Source: Shewanella sp. Choline-02u-19 (lineage in GTDB: Bacteria; Pseudomonadota; Gammaproteobacteria; Enterobacterales; Shewanellaceae). Taken from it: a DNA stretch of 64,000 nt. Below, piece by piece: positions 61,534 to 64,000 of the stretch; the stretch's first letter is position 1, and each line of letters begins with the position of its first letter. The stretch covers positions 620,001 through 684,000 of the forward strand of contig NZ_PJBE01000012.1 of NCBI RefSeq assembly GCF_002836205.1, read 5' to 3'. The notes beneath the pieces were generated by a model, which worked only from the letters and a program-made list of their open reading frames with translations, was not told where the DNA came from and searched no databases. A program made the position numbers and the translations under genes.

Positions 61534-62412
61534 ATGCAAAAAGGCTTGTTTAACGATACCCAAAAACTGCTGCGTAAATATTCTGCAGGTGACAAGATTC
61601 CAAGTAAAGAGTATTTAAAACGCCTAAAGTCGGACTATGATTTTGGTGTGTTTTCAGCTGGCTATTTCACTTACGCCATCGCTGATAAAATACGGCTCAT
61701 TAATAAAGTTAAACAGCAGTTGGACGCGCATCTTGAGTTTGACCCCTATCCAGAACCACAAAGTCGACATGACAATTCAAAGACCGATAGAAATGAGAAG
61801 TTAAATAGCTACCCTGTTAGCCGTGACTTTATTCTCATTAACAGCATCAATGGTTTGAAAATCAACAAACAACTGATCGCTAAATCGCCATTTTCTTCAT
61901 TGGGACTGTCAATAAAAGCTGACGAAATCGACAGTATTGAACACCCATACATCGTGCTGGTGGAGAACCTGACATTAATGGCTAACTTGGCGCAGCTCAT
62001 CCTACCAGAGGCTTTAAAAGATGCATTGTGGGTATACCGTGGTGACGTAAAGCCCAGCCAGCAAACCGGAACTGCCTATCAATTTTTTAGGCGTTGGCAA
62101 CATAACGCCAGCTATAAACTGGTCTGTTTTAGCGATTTAGACCCAAAGGGCATTGAGATCGCTTACACCAGCCAAGCGGATTACTGGTTGTCACCAGCAG
62201 ATTGTGAGGCGGCGATAGCGATTACAGTAGGGTTAGAAGGAATTGAGCAAGAGTGGCATAACCAAAACGAAGCACGTCTTTATTTGGGCCGTCAACAGCC
62301 GTTACCCGCTCAATGTCAGTTGGCTTTATTGTTAATGAATCAGCAACATCTAACACTGAAGCAGGAGCATATGCTAAGTCATCATTTGCCGTTGCAGCTA
62401 TTTGCTTTGTAG
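61534..62412 (+). CDS. TOPRIM-domain protein, compact JetD/MksG-like
   Basis: The 292-residue protein has a TOPRIM-like C-terminal domain: Glu144 in IVLVENLTLM and the Asp201/Asp203 pair in CFSDLDPKGIEIA, the arrangement of JetD/MksG (DUF2220) nucleases and topoisomerase VI subunit A. The N-terminal 120 residues are helical and shorter than the usual JetD arm region, which makes the protein about 100 residues smaller than typical JetD. It lies 190 bases after the MukF-like gene on the same strand. The ATG at 61534 follows AGG. Confidence 0.72.
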   Translation: MQKGLFNDTQKLLRKYSAGDKIPSKEYLKRLKSDYDFGVFSAGYFTYAIADKIRLINKVKQQLDAHLEFDPYPEPQSRHDNSKTDRNEKLNSYPVSRDFILINSINGLKINKQLIAKSPFSSLGLSIKADEIDSIEHPYIVLVENLTLMANLAQLILPEALKDALWVYRGDVKPSQQTGTAYQFFRRWQHNASYKLVCFSDLDPKGIEIAYTSQADYWLSPADCEAAIAITVGLEGIEQEWHNQNEARLYLGRQQPLPAQCQLALLLMNQQHLTLKQEHMLSHHLPLQLFAL

Positions 62413-63025
62413 ACGAAGGTTGTCTATTAACCGTCATTTGTTGAGATGTTCTTGCGATAACTATCCTCTCCTTGAAGGCTCCTTAAAGACGTTATCATTA
62501 TTGATTAGCGTTATAGGGCTGTATCGTTCGGTATCACCTCAGTATTAAGCTGCAACATTTGCTAGCGATGTAATCGGCGCTAAAGTGTGCGCCAAGTCGC
62601 TGCTCGAGTATAAAATAGACTGGTAATCACTTTATATAAAACTGCCTAACACCACAGGGTAGTGACTTAGTTTGCTTGCTATGGTATTGGTAGTTTTTAG
62701 CTCTGCGATCCACGCCGTTTCAGGTGATTTAAACTGCTTTTTTTTGAAAGAAAAATAAGTCAGTGTTGTGTGAATGTTGCCTCTGTAGGTATTTTCTTGG
62801 GTTACTTGTATTTTTTGAGGGTTTTTTTTGATTTTATACAGTGCTTTAGTGTAGGTATTCTAATTTGTTATAAGTTTGTTTTGTAAAGTAATTCGGTGTT
62901 TTTTATTGAATTTATTGCCAGCATGTTTCACTATCCTAACCACAAATAGGCGACTAGTACTAAGTCGTCATGATTGAAGGCAATAGAAGACATGCGATAA
63001 GACATGTCGAATATAAGGCAAGTTA
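62413..63025. other. Gene-free region before the symporter gene
   Basis: The 610 bases contain no ORF with a ribosome-binding site. A T-rich stretch (62730-62910) lies about 120-300 bases before the symporter start and probably contains its promoter. No T-tract hairpin was found after the TOPRIM gene. Confidence 0.4.
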
Positions 63026-64000
63026 ATGACTAAATCACTTTCAACGCGGATCTTTATGGGTCTGTTTACCGGTCTGATCCTCGGATCGATTATTCAATAT
63101 TCTCTCGCAGATATCAGCTTCTTTACTGGCACTGTTGTCGATATCGCCTCTGGCGCTGGCACCATGTTTGTCAACATGATCATGATGTTAGTTGTACCGC
63201 TGGTTTTTGTTTCCATTGTATGTGGGGTTTGCGAGCTTAAAGATCTCAACAGTTTTGGTCGCTTGGGCGGAAAAACCTTTGGCTTCTATATCATCAACAC
63301 GTTAGTGGCCATTTTTGCGGCTTTGACGGTAGCCTTGTTATTGGCTCCGGGTAAAGGGGTTGATATGTCTAGCAATGGTGGCGTCGATATTGTCGCAACT
63401 GAGTTACCAAACTTAGTTCAACTTATCGTCGGCATTGTACCGAGCAATCCAGTCGCCGCCTTTACGTCAGGCAATATGCTGCAAGTTATTTTTATGGCTC
63501 TGCTGCTGGGGGGGGTGATTAAGTCGCTTGGCGAGACAGCTAAAAGTGCAGTCAGTGGCTTTCAGGTTGCTAACAACATTATGATGAAGTTGATTAGCGT
63601 GGTGATGCAGCTTGCACCAATCGGTGTGTTTGCATTAATGCTTAAACTCGGTGCAACACTTGAAGCTGCCATATTTGGTAGCGTGCTTGAATACCTAGTG
63701 GTGATTTTAAGTTTGCTACTCTTCTGGATTTTTGTGGTATACCCATTTGCGGTAAGCATGTTTACGCCTGTATCGGCGAAAGAGTTCCGCAGTAAGACCC
63801 GTGAACAGATCCTGTTTTCACTATCAACGGCAAGTTCAAATGCAACAATCCCAGTGACGATGCGCACCCTGACCGAAAAGCTTGGCGTTAATCGTGCTGT
63901 TGCTGGATTTGGCGTTCCGCTCGGTGCCACCATGAACATGGGCGGGGTATCGATTTACATCACTATTGCTATTTTCTTTGTCGCAAACGCGTTTGGTGCT
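63026..64000 (+). CDS. Dicarboxylate/amino acid:cation symporter (DAACS), partial
   Basis: The frame stays open for 325 codons from an ATG at 63026 (AAGG 6 bases ahead) to the window edge, so the C-terminus is missing. Signatures of the GltP/DctA/SstT family are present: MIMMLVVPLVFVSIVCGV, the serine-rich FSLSTASSNATIPVTM re-entrant loop and FGVPLGATMNMGGVSIY. The family imports glutamate, aspartate or C4-dicarboxylates with Na+ or H+. The substrate is not deducible. Confidence 0.9.
   Translation, partial: MTKSLSTRIFMGLFTGLILGSIIQYSLADISFFTGTVVDIASGAGTMFVNMIMMLVVPLVFVSIVCGVCELKDLNSFGRLGGKTFGFYIINTLVAIFAALTVALLLAPGKGVDMSSNGGVDIVATELPNLVQLIVGIVPSNPVAAFTSGNMLQVIFMALLLGGVIKSLGETAKSAVSGFQVANNIMMKLISVVMQLAPIGVFALMLKLGATLEAAIFGSVLEYLVVILSLLLFWIFVVYPFAVSMFTPVSAKEFRSKTREQILFSLSTASSNATIPVTMRTLTEKLGVNRAVAGFGVPLGATMNMGGVSIYITIAIFFVANAFGA

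Overview
The window reads as a chromosomal segment of a Shewanella-like marine gammaproteobacterium. This is inferred from the conserved block sfsA-dksA-gluQRS-pcnB-folK-panB-panC, from proteins of families common in Shewanella and Vibrio (DUF3087, DUF3581, DUF4124, SIMPL), from a MetJ-type met box next to a NhaC-like transporter and MetY, and from a glycine riboswitch in front of an AGCS symporter. I saw no rRNA, tRNA, CRISPR array or complete insertion sequence.

Layout. 1-6.5 kb: partial MipA/OmpV protein, RluF-like pseudouridine synthase, DUF998 membrane protein, then a methionine-linked pair (NhaC-type transporter and MetY) with met boxes around a DUF3087 gene. 6.7-13.2 kb: TPR-GGDEF diguanylate cyclase, porin, SIMPL protein, BluB, Dcu transporter. 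13.5-20.7 kb: SulP transporter behind a folded RNA leader, UspE-like protein, mpl-ubiX-hpt, and a YadGH-like ABC exporter. 20.7-22.7 kb: a 135-bp tandem repeat and three small genes. 23-29.3 kb: panC, panB, folK, pcnB (probable AUU start), gluQRS, dksA, sfsA, all leftward. 29.3-37.4 kb: MITE-like elements, pepB, an unusual wHTH-TM-receiver protein, thpR, hrpB and an unexplained hairpin-rich stretch. 37.4-45.9 kb: MDR oxidoreductase, GST, three LysR regulators and gabD-gabT. 46.2-53.4 kb: mrcB, a methyltransferase, a probable Fur-controlled porin/FMN-binding/PepSY operon and DUF3581. 53.6-55.5 kb: glycine riboswitch, a 27-codon ORF and the AGCS symporter. 55.8-62.4 kb: a four-gene SMC/MukE/MukF/TOPRIM cluster resembling Mks/Wadjet (Jet) plasmid-restriction systems, with the SMC gene first. 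63.0 kb to end: partial dicarboxylate/amino acid symporter.

Most notable: (1) the Wadjet/Mks-like operon with order C-B-A-D and a compact TOPRIM subunit; (2) three unrelated genes whose 3' ends, stop codon included, are tandemly echoed downstream (135-, 23- and 60-bp periods); (3) a riboswitch whose P1 strand overlaps the ribosome-binding site of a tiny hydrophobic ORF; (4) a membrane wHTH regulator whose degenerate receiver domain should be periplasmic; (5) the apparent AUU start of pcnB; (6) a strongly paired leader before sulP.
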